Assembly: GCA_025330725.1 (NCBI GenBank)
Contig: JAIWND010000014.1
Span: 620,001 to 684,000 of the forward strand
Reading direction: 5' to 3'
DNA: 64,000 nucleotides
DNA from: Chlamydoabsidia padenii
Taxonomy: Eukaryota; Mucoromycota; Mucoromycetes; Mucorales; Cunninghamellaceae
Shown here: in pieces, positions 49,402 to 59,338 of the stretch
Position numbering within the stretch: the stretch's first letter is position 1
Layout of the letters: every line of letters starts with the position of its first letter
Notes under the pieces: model-generated
Told to the model about the DNA's origin: nothing
The model's database searches: none
The model's input: the letters and a program-made list of their open reading frames with translations, nothing else
Translations under genes and position numbers: made by a program

Positions 49402-50645
49402 ATGGCAGTTTCGTTTGGAAGCTCGGATTATCAATACAATCCAAACAATCCTCCTTGGCGGAAACTACTATGGGTCAAACAAAACTATCCTGATAATTAC
49501 GTGGACGAAACCTTCCTTGATGAATTGCAAAAGAATGGTAAGCACCGTACCCTTTTTTAATCTATAGCCTTTACTCACCCCCCCTTTTTTTCTTGTAGTT
49601 AATGTACGTGAATACGACTATTGGACTATGGTATATCAATCGGGTATCATTACACAGCACATTAGCAGCATTGTCATCTTTGTCGCCATCTTTATCAATT
49701 TGCAACTTCAATCATTATCAGCAACACAACTCATTTGGATTGGCTCAACGTTTACAGGTCTAGGGTATTTATTTTGGAACATCATTGTTAAAAATCACTC
49801 ATTCCGACGTAAGTTCTTCTCCCTCATTCTTTTATCAAAACTCATTTTTAATCTTGTTTTTATAGTAAAACATGTACTGAAAAGTGCAGTCTTCTTCTTC
49901 TCAACACTACTTGGACTCTCACCTATATTGAAAACACTCACCAGTCAAACAAGCCACGATACAATATGGGCAATGACGGTTTATTGCTTTTTGGCCAATG
50001 TATTATCGCATGATTACGCTGCTGAAAGTCGAGCAAGGGTCAAGTGAGTAATGGATGATGAAAAAAAAAAAAGGACACTAAGCCTTCTTTGATTAATTGG
50101 TGTATAGGATTCCTGGATCATTGTCAACTAATGCAGCGATATTTGCTTCTGTACTTTTGGCATCTCGATTGGGCACCAATCTCGACGTCTTTGGATTATT
50201 GTCATTTGCGGTGGAATGGTTTGCTCTCTTCCCTATCTTTAGGAGACATCTGCAGGTAAGGCCTAGCTCTTTTTTACTGGTGCGTGTTGCAATGTAATGG
50301 ACAATTGAACAACTAGTTTATCTTTTTTATAGAATCTGAACCCAAAACTGTCGATAACATTAACTGTCTTGATGCAACTCCTTAGTGTGGTTCTCTTTAT
50401 TCCAATATCAAAAGCGGTGGTGATATTGTATCTTTTGGGGTTTTGCTTTTTGACTTTTGTATGTCCGTATTGGCTCATCTTTATTCAAAAATATAAAAAG
50501 TAAGTGGACTCAGAAATGAAAACACTGGTGCTGTCATTAACAATGCATTGATTTTATACATAGTGAAATACACGGACCCTGGGACGAGGCACGACCAAGA
50601 CTACAACAACGGAAACGAAACATGTACAGAAAATACCCCAACTAG
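49402..50645 (+). CDS. GPI2: GPI2/PIG-C, subunit of GPI-GlcNAc transferase
   Basis: Six exons encode about 300 residues. The N-terminal signature PPWRKLLWVKQNYPDNYVDETFLDEL is typical of PIG-C/GPI2. Several hydrophobic membrane segments follow, with LSHDYAAESRARVK and SLSTNAAIFASVLLASRL in the middle and a short charged end (GPWDEARPRL). GPI2 is part of the ER complex that transfers GlcNAc to phosphatidylinositol, the first step of GPI-anchor synthesis. Length agrees with the family. DPM2, DPM3 and the snoRNA host gene are downstream. Exon joins are in phase, and the stop TAG at 50643-50645 follows a Lys-Tyr-Pro-Asn end. Confidence 0.93.
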
Positions 50646-51267
50646 GCAAATCATCTTAATCTTATTACCCTCACTCTATTATACAAGATGTTATTCGAAC
50701 TGTACATATATTTGCATCCATTACACACTCCTACACTTACTTTTACCATACATATTGATCCAGTATCTCATATATCTTTAATTTGTCAAGATCCACCTTC
50801 CTTTCCCCCCCTTTTTTAGATATACTTTTTTATAAACTTGAATGTATAATAAACAATCAGGGCGCTATGTCCCTATGCTCTGTGTGTCAATTAATTTGTC
50901 TGTATGTAATATGTTGTTTTTGAACTTGAAGGGGTGTATATGGTATTGATGGGCATCCATTTATGCAGATTCGCTAGATCAAAATTTTATTCAAACCCCG
51001 TACTTCCGAACTCAGCTGTCTCCATCATACCAGGTTGAAAACATGGTACATCAACCACAAAATAAAAATCTTTGATCTGGAAGTCCAACTTTATTTTTCA
51101 TATCGGCGTTTAAAAATACATGCATGAATGTTCGACTTACTCGCCTGATCGACTAATATATATGATAATAGTGATACTAATAATAATAATATAAACAAGT
51201 TTTACTGATTACATCTTTCCGTGCTCGAGGCATAGATTTAAATTATACAATGTGGGGCCGTCTCCGT
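50646..51267. other. Convergent spacer, no gene seen
   Basis: Tail-to-tail region between GPI2 and the TLC-domain gene, with AATAAA at about 50848 (plus strand). A motif-like TTCAAACCCCG at 50990-51000 is not next to any start that I can see. Confidence 0.55.
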
Positions 51268-52076
51268 TTATTTGACCATCATGAAGAAATCTTGATCGGG
51301 AGTATTCATTGAAGTGATGGTCTTGACAGCATTATCAAGCTTCGATGACACGTTTTCTGTGCCTAGTGAAACGGACTGATGATAGTACTTTCGAGCATGA
51401 AGGTGGACGATGCCTAAAGAAAAGAGGGATCAGGCGGGATTTGAAAACATTCATGCAAAAAAAAAAAAAAACTCCCCATCTTACCGTAGAACCAATAAAG
51501 ATGTAAAGGGAGAATAGCCAAAGCAATGCACCACAGAGATCTCACATGATGATGGTGTTTCAATAAACGGATCATCCATGTATGAAGTACTAGCCGCAAA
51601 CAAAAAAAGGAAAAGGCAAACAGTCGATCCGAGCGCCAAATGGGGTTGATGGCACCCACGGCCAAGATCAAGGTGGGGATTTCCAATACAGAGGCGACCA
51701 CGAAAAAGGAAGGGATGCGGCATTTCAAAAACCATGTTAATAAGACGAGATAGATCGAGTGATGGAGCCATCCTGTCACCCATGTGATGCGTTGACGGTA
51801 ATAACGTTGTCCGAGGCAAAGATCTAATGCGAGGTAAGTCTGAAAAAAGCAAACCAAGGCAATATCGTAGTGGGTATTCAGAGTGAGCCAGTGCATATCA
51901 TAGCCACTTTCCCAAAAATGATAGATGCCCGGTAATGAGGTGAACGAGCATATCAAGCTGCTCATCAAAGTTAAAACCCAGCTGAGTTGTTTCTCGGTGT
52001 GAACAAGGTACCGTTTAGAGAGATAGAAACAGGAAGAAAGCAGTGTGGCGCTTGTTCCATAGTAAAAGAATAACAT
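51268..52076 (-). CDS. TLC-domain multipass membrane protein
   Basis: Two exons (52076-51485 and 51413-51268, phase 1) give 245 residues with about six to seven hydrophobic segments. TLC-type features are a conserved Asp in YDIALVCFFQTYLALDLCLGQRYY, a histidine pair in GWLHHSIYLVLL, and the E-P-T pattern in VLEIPTLILAVGAINP. TLC (TRAM/LAG1/CLN8) proteins include ceramide synthases and lipid sensors, but this one lacks the homeobox-like region of fungal ceramide synthases and looks more like the short TMEM56/TLCD class. Substrate unknown. The 71-nt intron carries a GGCGGGATTTGAAAA motif copy (51433-51447). Confidence 0.72.
51433..51447 (+). promoter_or_regulatory. GGCGGGATTTGAAAA motif copy inside an intron
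   Basis: Full-length copy of the recurring motif within the 71-nt intron of the TLC-domain gene, not upstream of a start. It shows the motif is not confined to promoters. Confidence 0.35.
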
Positions 52077-52086
52077 TTCTTGAAGG

Positions 52087-52117
<31 letters not shown>

Positions 52118-52397
52118 GAAAGAAACCAAGATGATGTTAAAAAGACAAGGTCAAAGCAGGAGAATAAAGTTCAGTCAACTCGTTCGATGATGTCTGCATC
52201 ACTCGCTCAAAATATCTCTTTTGATTGGACGATTTGCATGAAATCCACAAAAAGTAAGCAAAAACTCCAACAACAACGTGGGCATATCATCTGCTATCAA
52301 GTATCTCTCAATGATAATCTTCCTATTTGTCTCATGTTTTTCCCGCCCCTTCCATTGTGCAAAACAAGAACTGTCTTTTATTGGCCGATTTTGGAAA

Positions 52398-52424
52398 GCG
52401 GGATTTGAAAAGCGGGACTTGAAT
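52398..52424 (+). promoter_or_regulatory. Tandem promoter motifs GCGGGATTTGAAA and GCGGGACTTGAAT
   Basis: Two adjacent copies (52398-52410, 52412-52424) about 100 bp upstream of the pyrimidine-rich start region of the snoRNA host transcript. Confidence 0.5.
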
Positions 52425-52637
52425 GTTTTTTTTTTTTTTGCAGGGCCCAGTCACTGGGGTAGAAAAAAAATTTCTTGTCGGGAAAAAGTTAAAAGGGAGC
52501 CGGGGGCCATTCCTTCTTGTTTTTACTTTCTTTCTTCTCTATTATACTTTTGCAAGGAGGAATCATTAAAAAGGTAAGACTGGCCATGATTATAAAAAGG
52601 AACAACAATGTGTTTGTCATTATGTATGTATGTGCTT

Positions 52638-52736
52638 GTGTATATGATGATAATATGTCTCCAATATTTATATTACCACTGAATTACCATTATGTGGCCC
52701 TTTGACATTATAAGTTATCAGCCTTGTCTGATACAC
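52638..52736 (+). ncRNA. Box C/D snoRNA, snR41/SNORD32-like (18S guide)
   Basis: Intron 1 of the host gene. C box ATGATGA (52644-52650), internal CTGA (52679-52682), D box CTGA (52728-52731), closed by GTGTA/TACAC. The nine bases 52718-52726 (TCAGCCTTG) before the D box complement CAAGGCUGA of 18S rRNA. The D+5 rule points to the G after CAA, the site I recall as yeast 18S Gm1126 / human Gm1328, guided by snR41 / SNORD32. rRNA sequence is from memory. The internal box may guide a second site, not identified. Confidence 0.75.
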
Positions 52737-52962
52737 TTGTTACATTACATTACATATGACGAAAACACTACATTTGTTATTCAAAAACATGATACTAACT
52801 TTGTTTATCATTATTACTCAATTGATAGGTGCTATGTTTAGGTTGTGTCTTGTTAAAAAAGACTGCTGAAGGATGGTGGCTTTTGATTCTCTCTCAATGG
52901 TCATGGTTTGACTTTGGAAAAAGGTAAGATACTTGGACAAAAAAAAAAAAAAAAATGAATGT

Positions 52963-53062
52963 CATGAATCTTAAGGATGATAACCTTTGACGGGCGGTCG
53001 GACTCGTGCACGTACAAGCACATTATAGAATGTCGATTCGTCAATTTGCTGAAAGATTCATG
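52963..53062 (+). ncRNA. Box C/D snoRNA, snR70/SNORD43-like (18S C1639 guide)
   Basis: Intron 2 of the host gene. A perfect 10-bp terminal stem CATGAATCTT (52963-52972) / AAGATTCATG (53053-53062) brackets a C box ATGATAA (52977-52983, one change from consensus) and a D box CTGA (53049-53052). GACGGGCGGT (52989-52998) stands directly before a D'-like CGGA and complements ACCGCCCGUC near the 3' end of 18S rRNA. The D'+5 position pairs with the C that I recall as yeast C1639 / human C1703 (E. coli C1402), the target of snR70/SNORD43. Human SNORD43 carries the same TTGACGGGCGG guide. Confidence 0.85.
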
Positions 53063-53215
53063 ACTAAATCATACTATTAACAAAAACAAGTATATTAATG
53101 ATGGTTTTATATTGTAGGTAACAACAGCCTTTTGTCCCATGGTCAATTCTCTAGTTATTAGACGTATCACTAGTTGTAGCATTACTGTAGTTTATTATGT
53201 GTTTTAAATAAAGAC

Positions 53216-53669
53216 ATCCATTTTTATCCATCAATTCTTTACATACCCATTTTCCCTTGATACGGTGATATGATCTAAATAGGACTAATCTCTGATCTAT
53301 CATCTCGAAAAAAATGAAGATATGGTGATGCTCATTATCACGTTCATCTTTTTATTTTAGGGTTAAATGATGCCACCATGCGTATCTCATCTTCTTTTCC
53401 AACGCGGCTTTACTGAAGAGATGGGAGATGGTGAAATTATGCAATGATTGGACGAAATGTTTCATCAAAAATTTTCATTGGGTGGGAGAGCAGACGGTGG
53501 CTGGGCTACCATGCTCGCTTCCCCCAAGAATCGGGAGTTGAACATTTTGAACATTCTTTAAAAGGTCCGCTTCCGATTTTTTTTTTCTTTTTTTTTTTCT
53601 TCTTCTTTTTACTTTGTAAACTCCCCCTTTTTTTTTATTTAACATCCACACAACCCTTATATCAATACC
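53216..53669. other. Promoter region of the SAM synthetase gene
   Basis: Contains CGGGAGTTGAA (53532-53542), then pyrimidine/T-rich DNA up to the start codon. No separate gene recognised. Confidence 0.55.
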
Positions 53670-54919
53670 ATGAGCGAAACATTCCTCTTCACTTCTGAAT
53701 CTGTTGGCGAAGGTCACCCTGGTAAGTTGGTTTTAACCGTTAGCCTCATTCCTTAACGGAATGTATGATAAAACAAAGAAGATGAAACTGAAATTCTTTT
53801 CTTTTTATTTGGATAATAGACAAGATTTGTGATCAAGTCTCTGATGCTATCTTGGATGCCTGTTTGGCTCAAGACCCCTTGTCCAAGGTTGCCTGTGAAA
53901 CTGCTGCCAAGACTGGTATGATCATGGTATTTGGTGAAATCACCACCAAGGCCAACCTCGATTATCAAAAGATCATCCGTAACGCCATCAAGCAAATTGG
54001 ATATGATTCCTCCGACAAAGGTTTCGACTACAAGACTTGTAACGTGTTGGTGGCCATTGAACAACAATCTCCTGATATCTCTCAAGGTTTGGTACAAAAG
54101 TCCTTCAACATTGAAGACATTGGTGCTGGTGATCAAGGTATTGTGTTTGGTTATGCTACTGATGAAACTCCCGAAATGATGCCCTTGACTGTTGTCCTTT
54201 CTCACAAGTTGAACCGTCGTATGGCTGATCTTCGTCGTGATGGTACTCTTGCCTGGTTGCGTCCTGATTCCAAGACTCAAGTCACTATTGAATACAAGAA
54301 GGAAAATGGTGCGATGGTGCCTCTCCGTGTGGACACTATTGTCATCTCTGTCCAACATGCTGAAGATATCTCTACTGAAGATTTGCGCAAGGCCCTGATG
54401 GAACATGTTGTCAAGCCCGTGGTCCCCGCTCACTTGTTGAACGATCAAACTATCTACCATTTGCAACCCTCTGGTAAATTCATCATTGGTGGTCCTCAAG
54501 GTGATGCTGGTTTGACCGGTCGTAAGATTATTGTTGATACCTATGGTGGTTGGGGTGCTCACGGTGGTGGTGCTTTCTCTGGTAAGGATTGGTCCAAGGT
54601 CGATCGTTCCGGTGCTTATGCTGCTCGTTGGGTCGCTAAATCTTTGATCCACGCCAAGTTGTGTCGTCGTGCTCTTGTTCAATTCTCTTACGCTATTGGT
54701 GTGGCCGAACCTTTGTCTGTCTTTGTCGATACTTATGGTACTTCTACTCGCTCTGAATCTGAAATCCTGGACATCGTCAAGAAGAACTTTGATTTGCGTC
54801 CTGGTGTCATTGTCAAGGAATTGGATCTCTTCCAACCTATCTACCAAAAGACTGCTGCCTATGGTCACTTTGGTCGTGAAGAATTCACCTGGGATCAACC
54901 CAAGGAACTCAAGTTTTAA
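53670..54919 (+). CDS. S-adenosylmethionine synthetase (methionine adenosyltransferase)
   Basis: Exon 1 53670-53721 and exon 2 53820-54919 give 383 residues, the usual length. Signatures: [18 protein letters not shown] (ATP/metal site), [12 protein letters not shown] (hexapeptide class), [36 protein letters not shown] (P-loop-like) and the C-terminal AAYGHFGR. The enzyme makes S-adenosylmethionine from methionine and ATP in the cytosol. Codon bias is extreme (GGT, CGT, TTG, AAG, ATC), pointing to high expression; this same bias leaves a 401-codon antisense frame open. All catalytic blocks are intact. Confidence 0.97.
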
Positions 54920-55446
54920 GGTGTTGACTTGTCTTGTTTGATTCTTTGTTTTCAACAAACTTACTTTCCCCCCTATTGATCTCTCTTTTTATTATTATTA
55001 TTCCCTAGTCATCTCCATCCTTTTTTAGTTTCATCATATCTTGTTTTGTCATTTATATTCCTTTTACTCTCTTTATATTATTTTGCATTATTGATTACTG
55101 TTAGATAATTTAATCTTCCCTATACATAACTTTTGACGTTCAACATCGTCAGCCGACAGTTGTCCCGGTTGCAGGACAAGGATACTCTTAAATAAACTTT
55201 TTTTTTTTTTTTTATTATTCCCAATAATATATAATGATGGTCTTTTATAATATGGTTATGATTTGTATGTGTTGGTTAATGATGAAGGCATTACTTTGGC
55301 AGGGATTGATGTGTCAAAGATTTGTCTTATGTAAGATGTACCCGTGGGGAAAAGGGTTAAATGGAAGGCAGGTTACAAAAGATCTATTTATTATTGTTTA
55401 TTAGTACAAAGTATAAATTAAATAGGGAGGACAAGGGTAACTAGTT
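54920..55446. other. Convergent 3' spacer
   Basis: Tail-to-tail between SAM synthetase and the hydrolase gene. T-rich with AATAAA at about 55191; TTATTTATT-type signals for the minus strand near 55385. No gene seen. Confidence 0.6.
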
Positions 55447-56801
55447 CTAATCCAATTCCAGGTCCACGTTATCATTTGATGTTGGCATTGGTGAGATGTG
55501 ATGCTTTTTCCGGCCATGACGTGCGACCATTTCGGCAATAAGAGCGGCAGAGTCTGATCCAAGAGTATAGTAATAATCGTTTTTATGTGGATTAAATATA
55601 CTTGTATGGGCGGCGACTTCTGATTCGGCTGTTGTGATCACTGGGATAAACGCATGCATTGTTTCATCAGGTGGTAAGGCAATAAATGTCCTAGCTTGTC
55701 CCTTATACCCAGGAGGTGGTGGTATCTAATTAAATATTGGATCGTATGAGAAACACATAAACCCATCCATATTCTTCTTTTCTTACCATGATATAAAAGC
55801 ATCGTGTAAACACATCCGACAGTTCCAATAACGAGGTCATTCTATATATGATCACCCAAATAACTAAAATCAATCACAAGTTCATGTTCCCTTTGTTACT
55901 TACCTTTTATGACATTGACCACGATCCATCAATGCACTGACAAATTCCAAGTGATCATAGGCATCAGAAGCGGTGGACGAAATCTTATCCCGAGCAAGAT
56001 AGGCCCCCACTGCTGCCACACCAATAGCCCCTACTGCACCTGCAAAAAGTCCCCAATTCGATCCCGATTTCGATGGTTGTTGTGATCCGGTCAAGCGAAG
56101 AGACCGGGAGACACCCCCATCCACTGTTGCTGCTGATGGAAGATACCGGTCAATTTTTTCAACCAAAGAAGTGGCAGTAGTTGATAGAAAGCCTTCATTC
56201 ACAGAATAGAATGGTGTATCATATGCCAATAATCCAATAATTGATGCGTTTCGTAAAGGGTTGTCGTATTGCCGTCGTCCATCAAAGAAGAGAATTGTTT
56301 CCGCCCCTGTCAATAGAAACATTAGTAAATAGTATAGTATTCCTTTAATATTCCTTTTTTTTTTTTTTTGTATTACCTACAAGTCCACCCATAGAATGAC
56401 CTAATAGTACAATATCGACATTGTTGTCTGTCTTGACTTGATCCACGAGCCAGGCACTAAAGTTTCGGACCGCCACCGATAGGTCTCTAGTCAATACAGT
56501 AAATCAATGAGTACCATCAATCCACAAGTGGGGGGTTTTTTTTTCTTGTTCTTTACCCTGTTGTTTTATAGCTTGGATACACAATAGTGTCCACTTGGAT
56601 GCCCAATGACTTTGGTAAAGTTGTTTTCATCCAGTTTGGAAAGTCCTAATGTACCATAAAATAAAGGGGGATTGTTATTATCACTCGTCTATACATCGTA
56701 GTATCTTTTATTTTTTTTACTTTCTAGTCATTTACCTTAAAACTTGTATCTGATCCACGAAACCCATGGATAAAAACAAGTAAAAGTCTGTTATTCATCA
56801 T
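55447..56801 (-). CDS. Alpha/beta hydrolase (lipase/esterase-like)
   Basis: About six exons on the minus strand encode roughly 350 residues. The protein starts (M)MNNRLLLVFIHGFRGSDTSFK, a beta-strand plus HGF oxyanion motif, and carries the nucleophile elbow LLGHSMGGLV (GxSxG). A hydrophobic Gly/Ala-rich segment (NWGLFAGAVGAIGVAAVGAYLA) suggests a membrane-associated helix after the core. The C-terminus has FNPHKNDYYYTLGSDSAALIAEMV, where the active-site acid/His would be expected but cannot be assigned. Substrate unknown; lipid or peptide esters are possible. Two ATGs are adjacent (56801, 56798). A GGCGGGATTTGAAAA promoter motif is 70 bp upstream. Confidence 0.8.
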
Positions 56802-57313
56802 TCAAAAGAGAAAGGGAGACGAGAAAAAGAAAAAGCCAAGAAACCATTTTTTTTTTACATCCGCTGGTTGGGCGGGATTTGAAAATGACGAGAGCTCTTC
56901 TTACTTTTCCTAAAGAGTGCATGAATGAATGGTTTTCAAGACCATGATTAGTATTATTCAAATAGTTAGAATCATTACTTGAGCAATTCTCACCAGCTAC
57001 AGTATGCTTGTCTTTTGTGAAATCAACCAAAGATCTCGCATGAATGGCGGGATTGAAATATAATAAATAGCAAGAACACTTTGAGATACACTCAATCATG
57101 TTAAACCAAGTTAATCCTTCTTCGTTTATATTTTCTTTACGACAGTATATAGCCTGCTAATGTCATGTATAACCTTATTACAAGTGAAGTAGACTCCCCC
57201 TGAGGACAATTTCAATTCCCGATTGGGTTGAGCGGCACTTGAAATTGTGTTTTTTGAAGGGGGGCCATCTCGATTATGATGAATCCTCCTCTTTGAACAT
57301 TTGCTAAACCAAC
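56802..57313. other. Divergent promoter between the hydrolase and RPS17
   Basis: Holds at least three motif forms (56871-56885, 57047-57059 GGCGGGATTGAAA, and AGCGGCACTTGAAA at 57231-57244) in 510 bp. No gene seen; an ATTGGG/CCAAT-like site lies near 57222. Confidence 0.55.
56871..56885 (+). promoter_or_regulatory. Promoter motif GGCGGGATTTGAAAA
   Basis: Full-length copy, 70 bp upstream of the hydrolase start (which reads on the opposite strand). Confidence 0.5.
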
Positions 57314-57926
57314 ATGGTAAAGTATAAGATATGAAAAAGGAATTGTAGCATAAAATAGGGAAATAGACCATCAATCGAATCTTATACTGTAATAAATATC
57401 GATGGATGGATGGATGGATGAATGGATTTGGCTGGATACATTTCCCCATGCTTTGTTTTGAATCTATACACTAATCATTTATATAATTGATGATGAATAG
57501 GGTCGCGTTCGTACCAAGACTGTCAAAAAGGCCTCTCGTGTCTTGATTGAAAAGTACTACCCTCGTCTTACTCTCGACTTCCAAACCAACAAGAAGATTT
57601 GTGATGAAGTCGCTATCATCACCACCAAGCGTCTCCGTAACAAGATTGCTGGTTTCACCACTCATTTGATGCGCCGTATCTCTCGTGGTCCTGTCCGTGG
57701 TATCTCCTTCAAGTTGCAAGAAGAAGAACGTGAACGTCGTGATAACTATGTTCCCGAAGAATCTGCTTTGAAGACCTCTGCTATCCAAATTGATCCTGAT
57801 ACCAAGGCTTTGTTGGCTTCTCTCAACTTTGACGACTTGCCTGGTGTTCAAGTGACCAACCCTGTCGCTGCCAACTCTCAATCCGATGTCCGTCGTCCTC
57901 GTGGTCCTCGCAAGACTGAAGCCTAA
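57314..57926 (+). CDS. RPS17: 40S ribosomal protein S17 (eS17)
   Basis: Exon 1 is only the start codon (57314-57316, ATG|GTAAAG) and exon 2 is 57501-57926; together 142 residues. The product begins [20 protein letters not shown], followed by [20 protein letters not shown] and [20 protein letters not shown] blocks characteristic of eS17, which sits on the small subunit head/beak. An ATG-only first exon is known for RPS17 in other fungi. Codon use is strongly biased, as in RPL12. The divergent hydrolase gene shares the upstream region; DPM3 is convergent downstream. Confidence 0.96.
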
Positions 57927-58145
57927 ATATGACACTTGTTTGTTAATAATAGTATAATAGTCTTATCCCCTCAACATAACACGCATTTTTATTATAGTTG
58001 TTATCTTTATTTTTTATTTGACTAGTAACAATAAATAAAAGTAGACTAGGATTGTATATGATAAAAAAAAAAAAAAAGTGTATAATAGACTAGAAGGGGT
58101 AATGGTGATGGTCGTGGTTGGAGTATATATTCTTATCAGATTCCA

Positions 58146-58589
58146 TTAGAGTTGTACACCTTTGGCTGTAAGCTCCGTCTTGGCTTGTTGGATTTCCTAA
58201 GTCAATAATAACAGTTGGTATACTATGCTTGACAAGACAAGGATGACCCTTCCCCCCCCTTTTTTTTTAACAAACTTACCTGCATCAATTCAGTATATGC
58301 TTCGGGACAATCACTAAAGGTAAGAATATGCCAACCAAGGTATCCTAAACTATAGCATCCAAATGTCATGAGGCACCACCATGGAAACTTGTTTTTGTAT
58401 TTGTAAATAGAGAGAGAGAGGGATGATGTGAGTGACAATGGTTCGTTGGGCTTTCTTTTTTTCTATACTTACCACCACTATCAGTTTGTTTTGAATGACG
58501 TCTGGTAAAGGTATTAAGCCGAGGAAGAGAATAACATAGATAACAACAGCCGCACCAAGGGTTTTAAATGCTTCAGAGGCTCTTGTCAT
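58146..58589 (-). CDS. DPM3: DPM3, subunit of dolichol-phosphate mannose synthase
   Basis: Three exons (58589-58473, 58387-58280, 58196-58146) give 91 residues. Two hydrophobic helices (AAVVIYVILFLGLIPLP and PWWCLMTFGCYSLGYLGWHIL) are followed by the family signature TFSDCPEAYTELMQEIQQAK. DPM3 tethers the catalytic Dpm1 to the ER membrane, where the complex makes dolichol-phosphate mannose. Length matches known DPM3. The gene is head-to-head with DPM2, start codons 207 bp apart. Confidence 0.93.
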
Positions 58590-58683
58590 GATTTGGTGAT
58601 AAGTATGTATATATATTTAAAAAAAAAAACAGAGAAAGAGGAGTGCAAGTAGCGAAGAATGAAGAGAATGGATTTTTATGGAC

Positions 58684-58697
58684 GCGGGATTTAAAAA
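58684..58697 (+). promoter_or_regulatory. Promoter motif GCGGGATTTAAAAA between DPM3 and DPM2
   Basis: Single motif copy in the shared 207-bp promoter, 95 bp from DPM3 and 100 bp from DPM2 start codons. Confidence 0.5.
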
Positions 58698-58796
58698 TGT
58701 AAATTCAATAAAAGAGGGTGCGCCAACAAAATTATCGTTTCCCTTTTCCTTTTGATTGCTTCATTCTTCCATGTATTAATACATTATTCCCTGGTC

Positions 58797-59212
58797 ATGG
58801 TAAAGTATATGTTTTCTTCTTTATGTCTTGTCTTCTCTTTTATAGTTAACATACGCATAGTAACTCTTACTGATCATGTCTTCACTTTTATTATCCTGTA
58901 ATTGTAGGGCACGGGAATCGATAAAGTAATCGGAACAACAGGGTTCTTTTTGGCAACAGCACTCTTTATCTACTATACAGTGTGGGTACTTCTCATGGTA
59001 AGAAAAACAATGAAATATGGTAGCTTGATTAAACTTACATACTCTTTACCCAGCCCTTTGTAGATGAAGGACACTTTTTACACAACTACTTCCCGGAATG
59101 GCACCACGCAATACGAATACCACTTGTCATAATGATCTTGACACTGACAACTATCTTCACCTTCCTCGGCACTGTCATGGTGAAAAGTAAACCTTCAAGG
59201 AAATGGGATTAG
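58797..59212 (+). CDS. DPM2: DPM2, regulatory subunit of dolichol-phosphate mannose synthase
   Basis: Exons: ATG alone (58797-58799), 58908-58997 and 59054-59212, total 83 residues. The sequence starts MGTGIDKVIGTTGFFLATAL and has IYYTVWVLLMPFVDEGHFLH, the DPM2 signature, then a second hydrophobic helix (LVIMILTLTTIFTFLG). DPM2 stabilises the Dpm1-Dpm3 complex in the ER membrane; in mammals it also binds and stimulates the GPI-GlcNAc transferase that contains PIG-C (GPI2), encoded 8 kb away here. The first intron starts ATG|GTAAAGTATA, the same as in RPS17. Confidence 0.94.
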
Positions 59213-59338
59213 GATGGAATAGGGATAATTAAAAATAGTTACTCGTTTATTACTTAACATACTGTATAATAAAATAAAGTAATAAAGACACTGTTTCACT
59301 CATTATTATTGTTATTATCATCATCACTATGAACTGTC

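Larger units (their letters stand above)
52510..53215 (+). ncRNA. Spliced snoRNA host gene, apparently non-coding
   Basis: Inferred exons: ~52510-52573, 52829-52923 and 53118-~53215, with consensus GTAAGA donors and GATAG/TGTAG acceptors, an AATAAA at 53207-53212, and tandem promoter motifs upstream. The leader is pyrimidine-rich, like a 5'TOP start. The exons hold no ORF with an ATG longer than about 15 codons; one open frame through exons 1-2 lacks an ATG. Each intron holds one box C/D snoRNA. This is the layout of UHG-type host genes, whose spliced RNA serves mainly to release the intronic snoRNAs. The transcription start is estimated. Confidence 0.7.

Noticed and set aside
53753..54958. 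401-codon open frame antisense to SAM synthetase
   Set aside because: It mirrors a highly expressed gene whose codon bias removes antisense stops; no splice logic, start context or family.
57471..57935. 154-codon frame antisense to RPS17
   Set aside because: Same codon-bias effect; the sense strand is a clear eS17.
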